Assembly (NCBI RefSeq): GCF_000010665.1
Contig: NC_012796.1
Span: 2,261,501-2,325,500 of the forward strand
Reading direction: 5' to 3'
Length of the DNA stretch: 64,000 nt
Source: Solidesulfovibrio magneticus RS-1
GTDB lineage: Bacteria > Desulfobacterota > Desulfovibrionia > Desulfovibrionales > Desulfovibrionaceae
Shown: positions 35,933-44,676 of the stretch, piece by piece
How positions within the stretch are numbered: the first letter of the stretch is position 1
Layout: each line of letters begins with the position of its first letter
Notes under the pieces: model-generated
The model's input: only the letters and a program-made list of their open reading frames with translations
Databases searched by the model: none
Told to the model about the DNA's origin: nothing
Program-made: the position numbers and the translations under genes

Positions 35933-38900
35933 TTGCCGTTTCATCCGCTGACTGTTGAATGGTTTACGGCCCAGGTCGGCCGGCCCACGGACATCCAGTC
36001 CCTGGCCTGGCCGCGCATCGCCGCTGGCGAGCATGTGTTGGCCGTGGCCCCTACCGGCTCGGGCAAGACGCTCACCGCCTTTCTGGCCGCCCTGGACGCC
36101 TTGGCCTGCGGCCGGTGGCCGGTCGGCCAGACCAGCGTGGTCTATGTTTCGCCGCTAAAAGCCCTTGGCGGCGACATCCGGGCCAACCTGGCCCGGCCGC
36201 TTTCGGGCCTTCGCCAGGCCTTCGCCGCCGCCGGCCGGGAGTTTCCCCGCATCCGGGCCGAACTGCGCACCGGCGACACCCCGGCCGATGCCCGGCGGCG
36301 CATGTTGCGCCAGCCGCCGGAAATCCTCATCACCACGCCGGAATCCTTGAATCTCCTGCTCAGTTCTAAGGGCGGCCGGGGGATGCTCGGGGCGGTGCGG
36401 CTGGTCATCCTGGATGAAGTCCACGCCGTGGCCGGCTCCAAACGGGGGGTGTTTCTCATGGCCGCCGTGGAGCGGCTGGCGCTTTTGGCCGGCGAATTCC
36501 AGCGGGTGGCCCTGTCGGCCACGGTATCCCCCTTGGCTGAGGCGGCCCGGTTCGTGGGCGGGCTGGCTCCCGGCCCGGACGGCGTCCTGGCTCCCCGGCC
36601 CGTGGCCGTGGTGGAGAGCCGGGCGGCCAAGGTCATGAACGTGCGGGTGGAGTACCCGGACTGGAGTGAGCGCGAAGGCTCCAGGGATTCCTTCCTTGCC
36701 ATCGTGGCCGGACGCATCCGCCGCCGTATTGCGGCCAACCGCACCACGCTGTGTTTCGTCAACAACCGCAAGCTGTGCGAAAAACTGGCCCGGCTGCTCA
36801 ACGCCGACCGGGAAACGCCGCTGGCCCACGCCCACCATGGTTCGCTGTCCAAGGAGCTGCGCCTGGCCGTGGAAACTCGCCTCAAGGCCGGCGAGCTCAA
36901 GGCCGTGGTGGCTACCCATTCCCTGGAGCTGGGCATCGACATCGGTTCGGTGGACGAGGTCTTGCTCATCGAGTGCCCGCCCACGGTGAGCGCGGCGGTG
37001 CAGCGCATTGGCCGCTCCGGGCACGGCGTGGGCGAGGTGAGTCGGGCGGTGTTCTTGCCCACTTCGGAAAAAGATCTGCTGGAAGCGGCGGTCATGGCCC
37101 GAGCGGCGGCCGGCCGCGACATCGAACCCCTGCGGCTGGTCGATGCGCCGCTGGATGTCCTGGCCCAGGTGCTGGTAGCTATGCTCGGGGTCGAGACCTG
37201 GAACGTGGACGCGCTTTTCGACGCCGTGCGCCGCATCTACGCTTACCGTGACCTTTCCCGGGCCGCTTTCGATCTGACCCTGGGCATGTTGGCCGGGCGC
37301 TACGCCGCCACGCGCCTGCGCGAACTCTCCCCCCTTGTCGCCATCGACGCCCTGGACGGCACGGCCAGCGCCCGGGCCGGGGCGCTCTTGCGGCTGTACG
37401 CCTCGGGCGGGGTCATCGCCGACCGGGGCTATTACGCCCTGCGCCGCCAGGATTCGGCCACGCGCCTGGGCGAACTCGACGAGGTGTTCGTCTGGGAGGC
37501 GCGGCTAGGCCAGGTGTTCGCCTTTGGCGCGCAGAACTGGCGCATCGAGCGCATCACCGACGCTGACGTGTTCGTGTCGCCGGCTCCGGTCGGGGCCGTG
37601 CCGGCTCCTTTTTGGCTCGGCGACCCGCGTCAGCGCGACCGCCATTTTTCCGGGCTGGTGGCCGCCTTTTTGGAAGAGGCCAACGCGCGACTGGACGATC
37701 CAACCTATGCCGAAGCGCTGGCCACGGAGCATTTTCTGGACCACCAGGCCGCGCAAGCCCTGGTCGGCTACCTGCGCCGCCAAAAAGACGTCACCGGTGC
37801 GGCCCTGCCCCATGCCCGCCATCTGCTTATCGAGGTGACGGACACCGGCCCGGGCGGCGCGCCCGGCAATCAGGTAATCCTGCATGCGCCCCTGGGATTG
37901 GTCGTCACCGCGCCGCTGGGGTTGGCCCTGGAGGCAGCCCTGGAAGCCAGGCTCGGCCACGCCGTGCCGGTCTATGCCGGCAACGACTGCCTGGCCGTCA
38001 CCTTGCCCGGCGAGGTCGATCCGCTGGAGGTGTTGGCTGCCGTGCCGTCACGGCAGGCGGCGGCGCTGCTGCGCGACCGGCTGGAAGGTTCCGGCGCGTT
38101 CGGAGCTGCCTTTCGCGAGGCGGCCGGCCGGGCGCTGCTGCTGCCCCGCGACGGCTTCGGCAAGCGCCAGCCCCTATGGATCACCCGGCTGCGGGCCAGG
38201 AAGCTCCTTTCCGCCGTGGCCGGCTACGGCGATTTCCCCATTGTCCTCGAAGCCTGGCGGACTTGCCTGGTCGATCTCTTCGATCCCCAGGGGCTGGCCG
38301 GGTTTCTGGCCGCCGCCCAGTCCGGGGCCATGGCCGTGACCGTAGTCCGCACCCGGACCCAAAGCCCCTTTGCCGCCGACATCGTCTGGCGGCACGTCAC
38401 CGAATACATGTACTTGACCGACGCCGGCACGGCGGCGGGCCCCACCGGCGCGCGGCCCGATCTGGTGGCCGAGCTGACCCGCCGGCCCGACCGGCCGGCC
38501 GTGCCCGAGGCCGTGGCCCAGGCTTTCGAGGCCCGTCGCCAGCGGTTGTATCCGGGCTACGCGCCGGTGAGTGCCGCCGAACTCCTGGAATACGTCAAGG
38601 AGCGGGTCGTGGTGCCCGGGGACGAATGGCAGGCCATGCTCGCCGCCATGGAGCGCGACCATGGGCTGGCCCCGGCTGCCCTGGAAGCCGCCCTGACACC
38701 CAAGCTGGCCCGCCTCGCCACGCCGCCCCAGCCGGGCATCGTCGCCCTGGAGCGGGCAGCCGAGGCGGCCGAGGCGGTTTACGGCGATGCGGTCCTTGTC
38801 CAGCCCTTGGTGGCCAAGGCCAAGCCGCCGCGCCGAGCCAAGGCGGCGTCCGAGGACCAAAGCGCTGTCCGGGAAGGGCTCATTGCCCAATGGCTGAGCT

Positions 38901-40351
38901 ATTACGGGCCGCGATCCCTGGACGATTTGGTGTCGCGTCTGGGCCTGGACTCGGCAATACTTCAAGCGGTACTTGAGGATTTGCAGGCGGCCGGGAACGT
39001 GGTCAGCGGCCGCCTCGTGACCGGCCGGGACGAAGCCTTGTGGTGCGACGCGGCCAATTTCGAGACCCTGCTGCGTCTGGCCCGGGCAGCAAGGCGGCCG
39101 GCGCTGGCCGCCTTGCCGCCGGAAAAGCTGCCGTATTTCCTGGCCGTCTGGCAGGGCGTGGCCCAACCGGCCAAGGATGCGGCGGCCCTGGCCGAGCGCC
39201 TGGAGCGTCTGGCCTGTCTGCCTCTTGCCGCCGCCGCCTGGGAGGCCGACGTCTTGCCGGCCCGCGCCCTGGGCTACGACCCGACCCTGCTCGACGCCGC
39301 CCTGGAGGACTCGGGCCTGCGCTGGTTCGGCGCGGGAACCAAGAAGGTGCTTTTTGCCCGCCCTGAAGACCTTGATCTGGCCGGTTTTGCCCGGCGCGCG
39401 CCCGATGCCGGGCTGTTTCCCGATCCCCGGGCTTCGTATGATTTTTCGGCGCTGCTCGACATCACCGGCTTGCCGCCCAAGACCCTGGCCGAGCGGTTGT
39501 GGCAGGCGGCCTGGAAGGGCGAGGCGTCCTGCCCGGCCTTGTCCGTGTTGCGCCGGGGCGTGGCCAACGACTTCACGGCCGAGGACGCCTATGCGCCGAT
39601 TCGCTCCGGCTCGTCCCACGGCGGCCCGGTTCGGCGCGGTTTCCGCCGCACGCCGCCCGGGCGTTTCGCCGGTTCGCTGCCGCTGTCCGGCTCCTGGCAA
39701 GCGCTTGTCCCGCCGCTGTTGCCGGATGATCCCCTGGCCGTCGAGGAACTGGCCATGGACCGGGCCAGATTGTTGCTCGCCCGCTACGGCGTGGTCTGCC
39801 GCGACATGCTGGCCCGGGAGTCCGCCGCCTTGAGCTGGACCGCCGTCTTTCGGGCGCTGCGGCGCATGGAGCTGACCGGCGAGGTCGTGTCCGGCGAATT
39901 TTTTACCGGCCTGTCCGGCCCCCAGTTCGCCGATCCCGGAGCCGTGCGCTTGCTTGTCGCCGGCCTTGTCGGTGACGCCCCCTGGTGGATTGCCGGCAAC
40001 GATCCGGCCGCCGTCTGGGGGTTCGGCCAGGACCCGGCCGCTCTTGCCCTGCCGCGACGCACGGCGGGGGCTTTTGTCGCCTTTGCCGGCCCGCGACCCG
40101 TGGCCGTCATTGAAGCCGGCGGCGCGCGCCTGCGTCTGGCCCTTGCCCCGGATGATCCCGGACTGCCGGCGGCGTTATCGCCCCTGGTCCATCTCCTGTG
40201 CCGCCGCGTTTCTCCCCTGCCGCGCCTGACCGTGGCGACCATAAACGACGTCCCGGCCGACAAAAGCCCCTACCTCGCGATGTTGCGCAGCCTCTTCGAG
40301 GTTGTGGGCGAACGCCGGGGAGTCACTCTGTATCGGTCGCGTTCGTTGTAG
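35933..40351 (+). CDS. lhr: Lhr-type superfamily 2 DNA/RNA helicase
   Basis: A 1472-residue helicase, the Lhr length. The DEAD-box core has motif I APTGSGKT (about 39-46), motif II DEVH (about 162) and the helicase C domain with ATHSLELGIDIG and QRIGRSGHG. Large C-terminal winged-helix and Lhr-specific regions follow, ending in a DUF-type C-terminal domain. Lhr proteins act on damaged DNA or RNA-DNA hybrids. The start is read as TTG at 35933 with GGAGG 5 bases upstream; the helicase fold begins at once. The next start codon would cost little, so the exact start is uncertain. It overlaps the opposite-strand gene at 40323. Confidence 0.92.
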   Translation: MPFHPLTVEWFTAQVGRPTDIQSLAWPRIAAGEHVLAVAPTGSGKTLTAFLAALDALACGRWPVGQTSVVYVSPLKALGGDIRANLARPLSGLRQAFAAAGREFPRIRAELRTGDTPADARRRMLRQPPEILITTPESLNLLLSSKGGRGMLGAVRLVILDEVHAVAGSKRGVFLMAAVERLALLAGEFQRVALSATVSPLAEAARFVGGLAPGPDGVLAPRPVAVVESRAAKVMNVRVEYPDWSEREGSRDSFLAIVAGRIRRRIAANRTTLCFVNNRKLCEKLARLLNADRETPLAHAHHGSLSKELRLAVETRLKAGELKAVVATHSLELGIDIGSVDEVLLIECPPTVSAAVQRIGRSGHGVGEVSRAVFLPTSEKDLLEAAVMARAAAGRDIEPLRLVDAPLDVLAQVLVAMLGVETWNVDALFDAVRRIYAYRDLSRAAFDLTLGMLAGRYAATRLRELSPLVAIDALDGTASARAGALLRLYASGGVIADRGYYALRRQDSATRLGELDEVFVWEARLGQVFAFGAQNWRIERITDADVFVSPAPVGAVPAPFWLGDPRQRDRHFSGLVAAFLEEANARLDDPTYAEALATEHFLDHQAAQALVGYLRRQKDVTGAALPHARHLLIEVTDTGPGGAPGNQVILHAPLGLVVTAPLGLALEAALEARLGHAVPVYAGNDCLAVTLPGEVDPLEVLAAVPSRQAAALLRDRLEGSGAFGAAFREAAGRALLLPRDGFGKRQPLWITRLRARKLLSAVAGYGDFPIVLEAWRTCLVDLFDPQGLAGFLAAAQSGAMAVTVVRTRTQSPFAADIVWRHVTEYMYLTDAGTAAGPTGARPDLVAELTRRPDRPAVPEAVAQAFEARRQRLYPGYAPVSAAELLEYVKERVVVPGDEWQAMLAAMERDHGLAPAALEAALTPKLARLATPPQPGIVALERAAEAAEAVYGDAVLVQPLVAKAKPPRRAKAASEDQSAVREGLIAQWLSYYGPRSLDDLVSRLGLDSAILQAVLEDLQAAGNVVSGRLVTGRDEALWCDAANFETLLRLARAARRPALAALPPEKLPYFLAVWQGVAQPAKDAAALAERLERLACLPLAAAAWEADVLPARALGYDPTLLDAALEDSGLRWFGAGTKKVLFARPEDLDLAGFARRAPDAGLFPDPRASYDFSALLDITGLPPKTLAERLWQAAWKGEASCPALSVLRRGVANDFTAEDAYAPIRSGSSHGGPVRRGFRRTPPGRFAGSLPLSGSWQALVPPLLPDDPLAVEELAMDRARLLLARYGVVCRDMLARESAALSWTAVFRALRRMELTGEVVSGEFFTGLSGPQFADPGAVRLLVAGLVGDAPWWIAGNDPAAVWGFGQDPAALALPRRTAGAFVAFAGPRPVAVIEAGGARLRLALAPDDPGLPAALSPLVHLLCRRVSPLPRLTVATINDVPADKSPYLAMLRSLFEVVGERRGVTLYRSRSL

Positions 40352-40790
40352 CGAGGGGGACAGGAGAAGACGGGGGAGGCCTCCGGCGGCTGGGGGCCTG
40401 AGGCCCCCAGACCCCCCAAATGGGAAAGGGGGCGGGCGTTGCTGCCGCAGGGCGCGTCAGAAACGCAGCCAGGCGGGCAGCGGCAGCCTGGGACAGGCGG
40501 CTGAGGACGGCCGGTAGGTCGGGACCGGCCAAGGCGGCGGCCAGGGGCGGATGGCCGGCCAGGCGCGGAGCCAGGCTCCAGCCGCCCGGCGCGGCGGGAT
40601 CAAGGCGGATGTCCTCATAGAAGATGGCAAAGCCGCCGGCTTCGTCGGCCAGGACGCCGTGGAGCAGCTCCAACACGGCGTAGGCAAAATATTTTTCCAC
40701 ATCCGCGCCGTGCCGGCTTTTGGCCAAGGCGGCGGCAAAGGTGGGCCAAAGGGCGGTTTCCAGGCTTTCAAAGGCGTTTTGGGCGGACAT
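40323..40790 (-). CDS. Hypothetical protein with repeat-derived C-terminus
   Basis: The frame of 155 residues starts MSAQNAFESLETALWPTF. It has a helical, Ala/Leu-rich central part (YAVLELLHGVLADEAGG, IRLDPAAPGGW). GGAGAC precedes the ATG. Its last about 40 residues are encoded by repeat copy F and the lhr 3' end, and include FPIWGVWGPQAPSRRR, which equals what the same repeat would encode elsewhere. The original gene probably ended near LTRPAAAT. The stop lies within lhr, 29 bases from its end. No family was recognised. Confidence 0.6.
   Translation of the reverse strand: MSAQNAFESLETALWPTFAAALAKSRHGADVEKYFAYAVLELLHGVLADEAGGFAIFYEDIRLDPAAPGGWSLAPRLAGHPPLAAALAGPDLPAVLSRLSQAAAARLAAFLTRPAAATPAPFPIWGVWGPQAPSRRRPPPSSPVPLATTNATDTE
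40379..40432 (-). repeat. Intergenic palindromic repeat, copy F
   Basis: On the minus strand: CCCCC, then TTTCCCATTTGGGGGG, TCTGGGGGCCTCAGGCCCCCAG and GCCGCCGGAGGC. Nearly identical to copies A and D. It lies between the convergent ends of lhr and the small gene, and within the latter's reading frame. Confidence 0.85.
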
Positions 40791-40920
40791 GGCGGTGTCT
40801 CCGTGGCGAAAAACCGTTGGGTACGGCAGCCCGGCCCCGGGCGCAAGTCCCCTTGCCATCTGGCAAAGCTTTGGCCATGACGGAGATGGTCCGAAATCCC
40901 TCGCCAAGGAGCCGTCCGCC

Positions 40921-43900
40921 ATGCCCGAGTCCAGCCTGCCCGACGCCGCCGTCCTCGCCCGAAGCGTCAACCGCGACCTACGCCGCCAGGTGAGCGAACT
41001 GGCTCCCTGGTTCGCGGCCAACATGCCGGCCTACTATTTCCGCACCCACGACGCCGCCGAACAGGCCCGCCACCTGCGCGCCGTCATCTCCGGCGAAGTG
41101 CTGACCGGCGGCCAATCGGCTACCCTCTGGGACGCCACCCGCACCCGGCTGACCCGCATCGCCCCGGCCAACGGTTCCTGCCTGCTCGACCATCTGGCCG
41201 AACGGGTTGACGACAATATTCGCACCTCGCGGCTCTACGCCTCCCTGGACGGCCGTTTGCGGCTGGACACCTTTCTGCTCGACCCCCAGCCGCCGGTGGC
41301 CCCCAAAAGCCCGGCCATGCGTCGGGCCGTGGCCGCCATGATGGCCGGCGGCCATCTCGATGCCCGGTTCCGCCAGGCTTTCACCGCCTTTCTCGGCGGC
41401 GCACCGGCGGATTACGTCGAGAAGTTCGACCCCCTGCGGGCCGCCCGCCACTTCGCCCTGGCCCGGGAACTCGACGGCCGCGACGGCGTGCGGGTGGAGC
41501 TGCATCTTTTGGCCGACGCTTCCGAGAGCCGGCTTGTCCTGGCCATGCGTGAGCCGCCCCGGTCCGGACTTTTGCTGCAAGTGGCCCAGGCCGTCATGTC
41601 CGAGGGCCTGTCCATCCTGCGCGGCTATTCCGACCGGTTTGTCCTGGCCGGCGGAGACCTGTCGGTTATTAGCCTCTACGTCGCCCGGGGAGGCCGGGCC
41701 CTTGACCCGGCCGACGCGGCCTGGAAACGGCTGCGGCTGCTTCTGCGCCGGGTCAAGTGGAGCGTGCCGGCCCAGGATCAGCCCCTGGCCGTCCTGGCTT
41801 CGCGGCACGGGTTTGCCCAGGAGGAAGTCGAGTTGCTCGGGGCCGGCTGCGAATGCGCTCGGCAATTCCTGCTGCCCCGAAACCGCTACGCCTTTTCCAT
41901 GGACAACGTGCACGGCGTCCTTATCGCCCATCCGGCCCGGGCCAGGGCGCTGCTGGATGTGTTTGCCGCCCGGTTTGATCCGCAACTGCCCGTGCGGCAT
42001 CGGGAAACCGACGATGGGCCGCTGGCCGGAGCCGTGCTGGACGGCCTCGACGACGATCTGGCCCGGCAGGTGTTTGCCGCCGTCATCGAACTGTGGCGGC
42101 ATGTGCTGCGCACGAACTGTTATCTGGCCGACCGTTTCGGCCTGGCGTTCCGTCTCGACCCCGGCGTCATCGAGGCAATTGGCGGCGTGCCTCGACCGTC
42201 CGGGGAGCACCTGCCCCATGCGCTCTTTTTCGTTGCCGGCCCAAAAATGCGCGGCTTCCACGTGCGCTACCGCGAGATGGCCCGGGGCGGGGTGCGTCTG
42301 GTGCGGACCCGGACCTGGGCCCAGCTCGAACTGGAGTCCGGCCGGCTCTACGAAGAGGCCAAGCACTTGGCCGAGTCCCAGCAGCTCAAGAACAAGGATA
42401 TCCCCGAAGGCGGGGCCAAGGCCGTGCTGCTCCTTGATCCCGGGGCCGATCCCACCCTGGCGCTCAAAAGCGCCGTGGACGGGCTGCTCGACCTGCTCGT
42501 GCCCGGGGACGAGGCCGATACCCTTCCCGGCGTGGTCGATTATCTGGGCCGGCCCGAGCTCGTTTATCTCGGCCCGGATGAGGGCATCACCCCGGACCAT
42601 ATCCGCTGGATCGTGCGCCGGGCCGCCAAACGCGGCTACGGCTGGCCCCGGGCGTTTATGAGTTCCAAGCCCGAGGGCGGCATCAACCACAAGCGTTACG
42701 GCGTCACCAGCCTTGGCGTGCTGGAATTCGCCGACGCCTTTTTGCGCGAGGCCGGCATTGACCCCGACCGCCAGGAATTCACGGTCAAGCTGACCGGCGG
42801 CCCGGCTGGGGACGTGGCCGGCAACGCCCTGATCCAGCTCTTTTCCCGCTATGGCGACCGGGCCAAGGTGTTGGCCATAAGCGACGGTCACGGCGCGGCC
42901 TACGATCCGGCCGGCCTGGACGCGGCCGAGCTGGCCCGGCTGGTGGCTGCCGAAACCTCCATCACCGGCTTTGACCCGGCCCGGCTGTCCGGCTCGCAAG
43001 CCTTTGTCCTGGCCGCCGACACGCCACAAGGGGCCAAGGCCCGGGCCAGCCTGCACAACACCGTCGTAGCCGACCTCTTCATCCCGGCCGGCGGCCGCCC
43101 GGACACCATCAACGACGCCAACTGGAGCGCCTTTTGCGACGAGGCCGGCCGTCCCTCGGCCCGGGTCGTCATCGAGGGGGCCAACCTCTTTTTGACCTCC
43201 GGCGCGCGCCGGGGACTGGAAGCGGCCGGGGTGCTCATCGCGCCTGGCCCCTCGGCCAACAAGGCCGGGGTCATCTGCTCATCCTACGAGATCCTGGCCG
43301 GCATGGCCATGACCGAGGAGGAACTGGCCGCCTGCCATGGCCGCTATGTCGAGGAAGTGCTGGTGATTCTTGGCCGCAAGGCCCGGAACGAGGCCGGGCT
43401 GCTGCTGCGCGAACGCCGCCGTCGCGGGGGCACGACGGGACTGGTGGGATTGAGCCGCGAGGCGTCTCTGGAGATCACGGCCCTTAAGGACGCTCTGAGC
43501 GAAGCCATGGCCCGGCAGGCCCCGACCGTGGCCGACATCGCCGCCGACCCGCTGCTGACAGAGCTTATTGCCGCCCACTGCCCGCCGCTGGTGGCGGCGC
43601 GCCACCTGGAGCGGCTTTTTGCCGTCGCCCCGGCGGCCTATCTCCATGCCGTGGCCGCGGCCCAGGCCGCCTCAACCATCGTCTATGCCGAAGGCTTGGG
43701 CTGGCTGTCTCGTCTGGCCGGCTTACGCGACCTCATGGCTATTGTCCGGGCCTATTTCGCGGCCGCCGGGGAGCTGGACCGACGTCTGGCCGCCCTGGGC
43801 CGAAGCCGGATGCCCGGACGAGACGAGCTGGCCGGCCTTTTGGCCCGGTCCGGGCGCAAGCTGCTGTGCGAACAGGCCCTGGGCCTGGATGGCCCGGCAG

Positions 43901-43926
43901 CGGGCGGGGAGAGTGAGGGACTCTAG
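40921..43926 (+). CDS. Large NAD-dependent glutamate dehydrogenase-like protein
   Basis: A 1001-residue protein of the large GDH group. The Rossmann-type dehydrogenase region holds EFTVKLTGGPAGDVAGNALIQLFSRYGDRAKVLAISDGHG (about 615-655), and the catalytic region around GGINHKRYGVTSLGV. An N-terminal helical/ACT-like region precedes. It would oxidise glutamate to 2-oxoglutarate and ammonia with NAD. It is shorter than the 180-kDa GDH of streptomycetes and near the 115-kDa class. AAGGAG lies before the ATG. It converges on the TPR gene with stop codons overlapping at 43923-43926. Confidence 0.85.
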   Translation: MPESSLPDAAVLARSVNRDLRRQVSELAPWFAANMPAYYFRTHDAAEQARHLRAVISGEVLTGGQSATLWDATRTRLTRIAPANGSCLLDHLAERVDDNIRTSRLYASLDGRLRLDTFLLDPQPPVAPKSPAMRRAVAAMMAGGHLDARFRQAFTAFLGGAPADYVEKFDPLRAARHFALARELDGRDGVRVELHLLADASESRLVLAMREPPRSGLLLQVAQAVMSEGLSILRGYSDRFVLAGGDLSVISLYVARGGRALDPADAAWKRLRLLLRRVKWSVPAQDQPLAVLASRHGFAQEEVELLGAGCECARQFLLPRNRYAFSMDNVHGVLIAHPARARALLDVFAARFDPQLPVRHRETDDGPLAGAVLDGLDDDLARQVFAAVIELWRHVLRTNCYLADRFGLAFRLDPGVIEAIGGVPRPSGEHLPHALFFVAGPKMRGFHVRYREMARGGVRLVRTRTWAQLELESGRLYEEAKHLAESQQLKNKDIPEGGAKAVLLLDPGADPTLALKSAVDGLLDLLVPGDEADTLPGVVDYLGRPELVYLGPDEGITPDHIRWIVRRAAKRGYGWPRAFMSSKPEGGINHKRYGVTSLGVLEFADAFLREAGIDPDRQEFTVKLTGGPAGDVAGNALIQLFSRYGDRAKVLAISDGHGAAYDPAGLDAAELARLVAAETSITGFDPARLSGSQAFVLAADTPQGAKARASLHNTVVADLFIPAGGRPDTINDANWSAFCDEAGRPSARVVIEGANLFLTSGARRGLEAAGVLIAPGPSANKAGVICSSYEILAGMAMTEEELAACHGRYVEEVLVILGRKARNEAGLLLRERRRRGGTTGLVGLSREASLEITALKDALSEAMARQAPTVADIAADPLLTELIAAHCPPLVAARHLERLFAVAPAAYLHAVAAAQAASTIVYAEGLGWLSRLAGLRDLMAIVRAYFAAAGELDRRLAALGRSRMPGRDELAGLLARSGRKLLCEQALGLDGPAAGGESEGL

Positions 43927-44660
43927 ATCTTGATGGGCGGCAGTTCGATGCGCGGCGGCGTGTCCCAGATGCGCTCAAGGAGCCTTTTGGCTTCGGCTAA
44001 GTCGGGATTGATGGCCAGGGCCTCCCGGGCGGTCTTCTCAGCCTCGGCCAGATTGTGCTGCTCGTAGTAGACCCGCGCGATGTTGAGCAGCAAATGATCA
44101 TCGGCGGGGGAGAGTTCGCGGGCCCGGAAATAGTACTTGAGCGCCTCGTCGAAAAGGCCTTTTTTGCGCAGATTGATGCCGAACTCGTTGAACAGGTGCT
44201 TGTGGCGCGGCTCGAAGGCCTCTTCCATCCTCACCAAGCGGTCGAAGATGTAGGAGGCCTTCTCGGTCTTGTCCATGGACAGATAGACCAGCCCCAGGCC
44301 GAAGTTGGCCCGGATGTTGTCTTCGTCGATGCGCTTGATCTTGAGGTATTCCTGCTCGGCGCTGGCCGGCTTGTTGGACGCCCGGTAGTGGTCGCCCACG
44401 AGCAGGGGTTGGCTGAGCAGGCGATAGCTCAGGTCCGGCTCCAGGTGGTAGTCCTCGAAGAGCTTTTCCCGGGTGATGCGAAAAGGCGCGCCCTGACGCT
44501 TGAAGTCCATGTCCAGGCTCTGGACGTCGAAGGCGTTGTCCTCGATTTCCTTGACGAACCAATACGTCTCGGACTGGGCTGTCCGTTTGGTGACGCCAAA
44601 ACCCACCGTAACGGCGGTTTTGAGCGAAAAGATGCCGTTGATCCGGTTTTCCTGGCTCAT
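43923..44660 (-). CDS. TPR-repeat protein
   Basis: A 245-residue helical protein. The first about 90 residues form a distinct domain (TAVTVGFGVTKRTAQSETYWFVKEIEDNAF). At least three TPRs follow (ANFGLGLVYLSMDKTEKASYIF, LFNEFGINLRKKGLFDEALKYYFRARELSP, LLLNIARVYYEQHNLAEAEKTAREAL). It starts 16 bases after the receiver-TPR gene, so the two are likely one operon and may interact. Its stop overlaps the GDH stop. Confidence 0.85.
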   Translation of the reverse strand: MSQENRINGIFSLKTAVTVGFGVTKRTAQSETYWFVKEIEDNAFDVQSLDMDFKRQGAPFRITREKLFEDYHLEPDLSYRLLSQPLLVGDHYRASNKPASAEQEYLKIKRIDEDNIRANFGLGLVYLSMDKTEKASYIFDRLVRMEEAFEPRHKHLFNEFGINLRKKGLFDEALKYYFRARELSPADDHLLLNIARVYYEQHNLAEAEKTAREALAINPDLAEAKRLLERIWDTPPRIELPPIKI

Positions 44661-44676
44661 GTCGCGGCCCGGGCGC

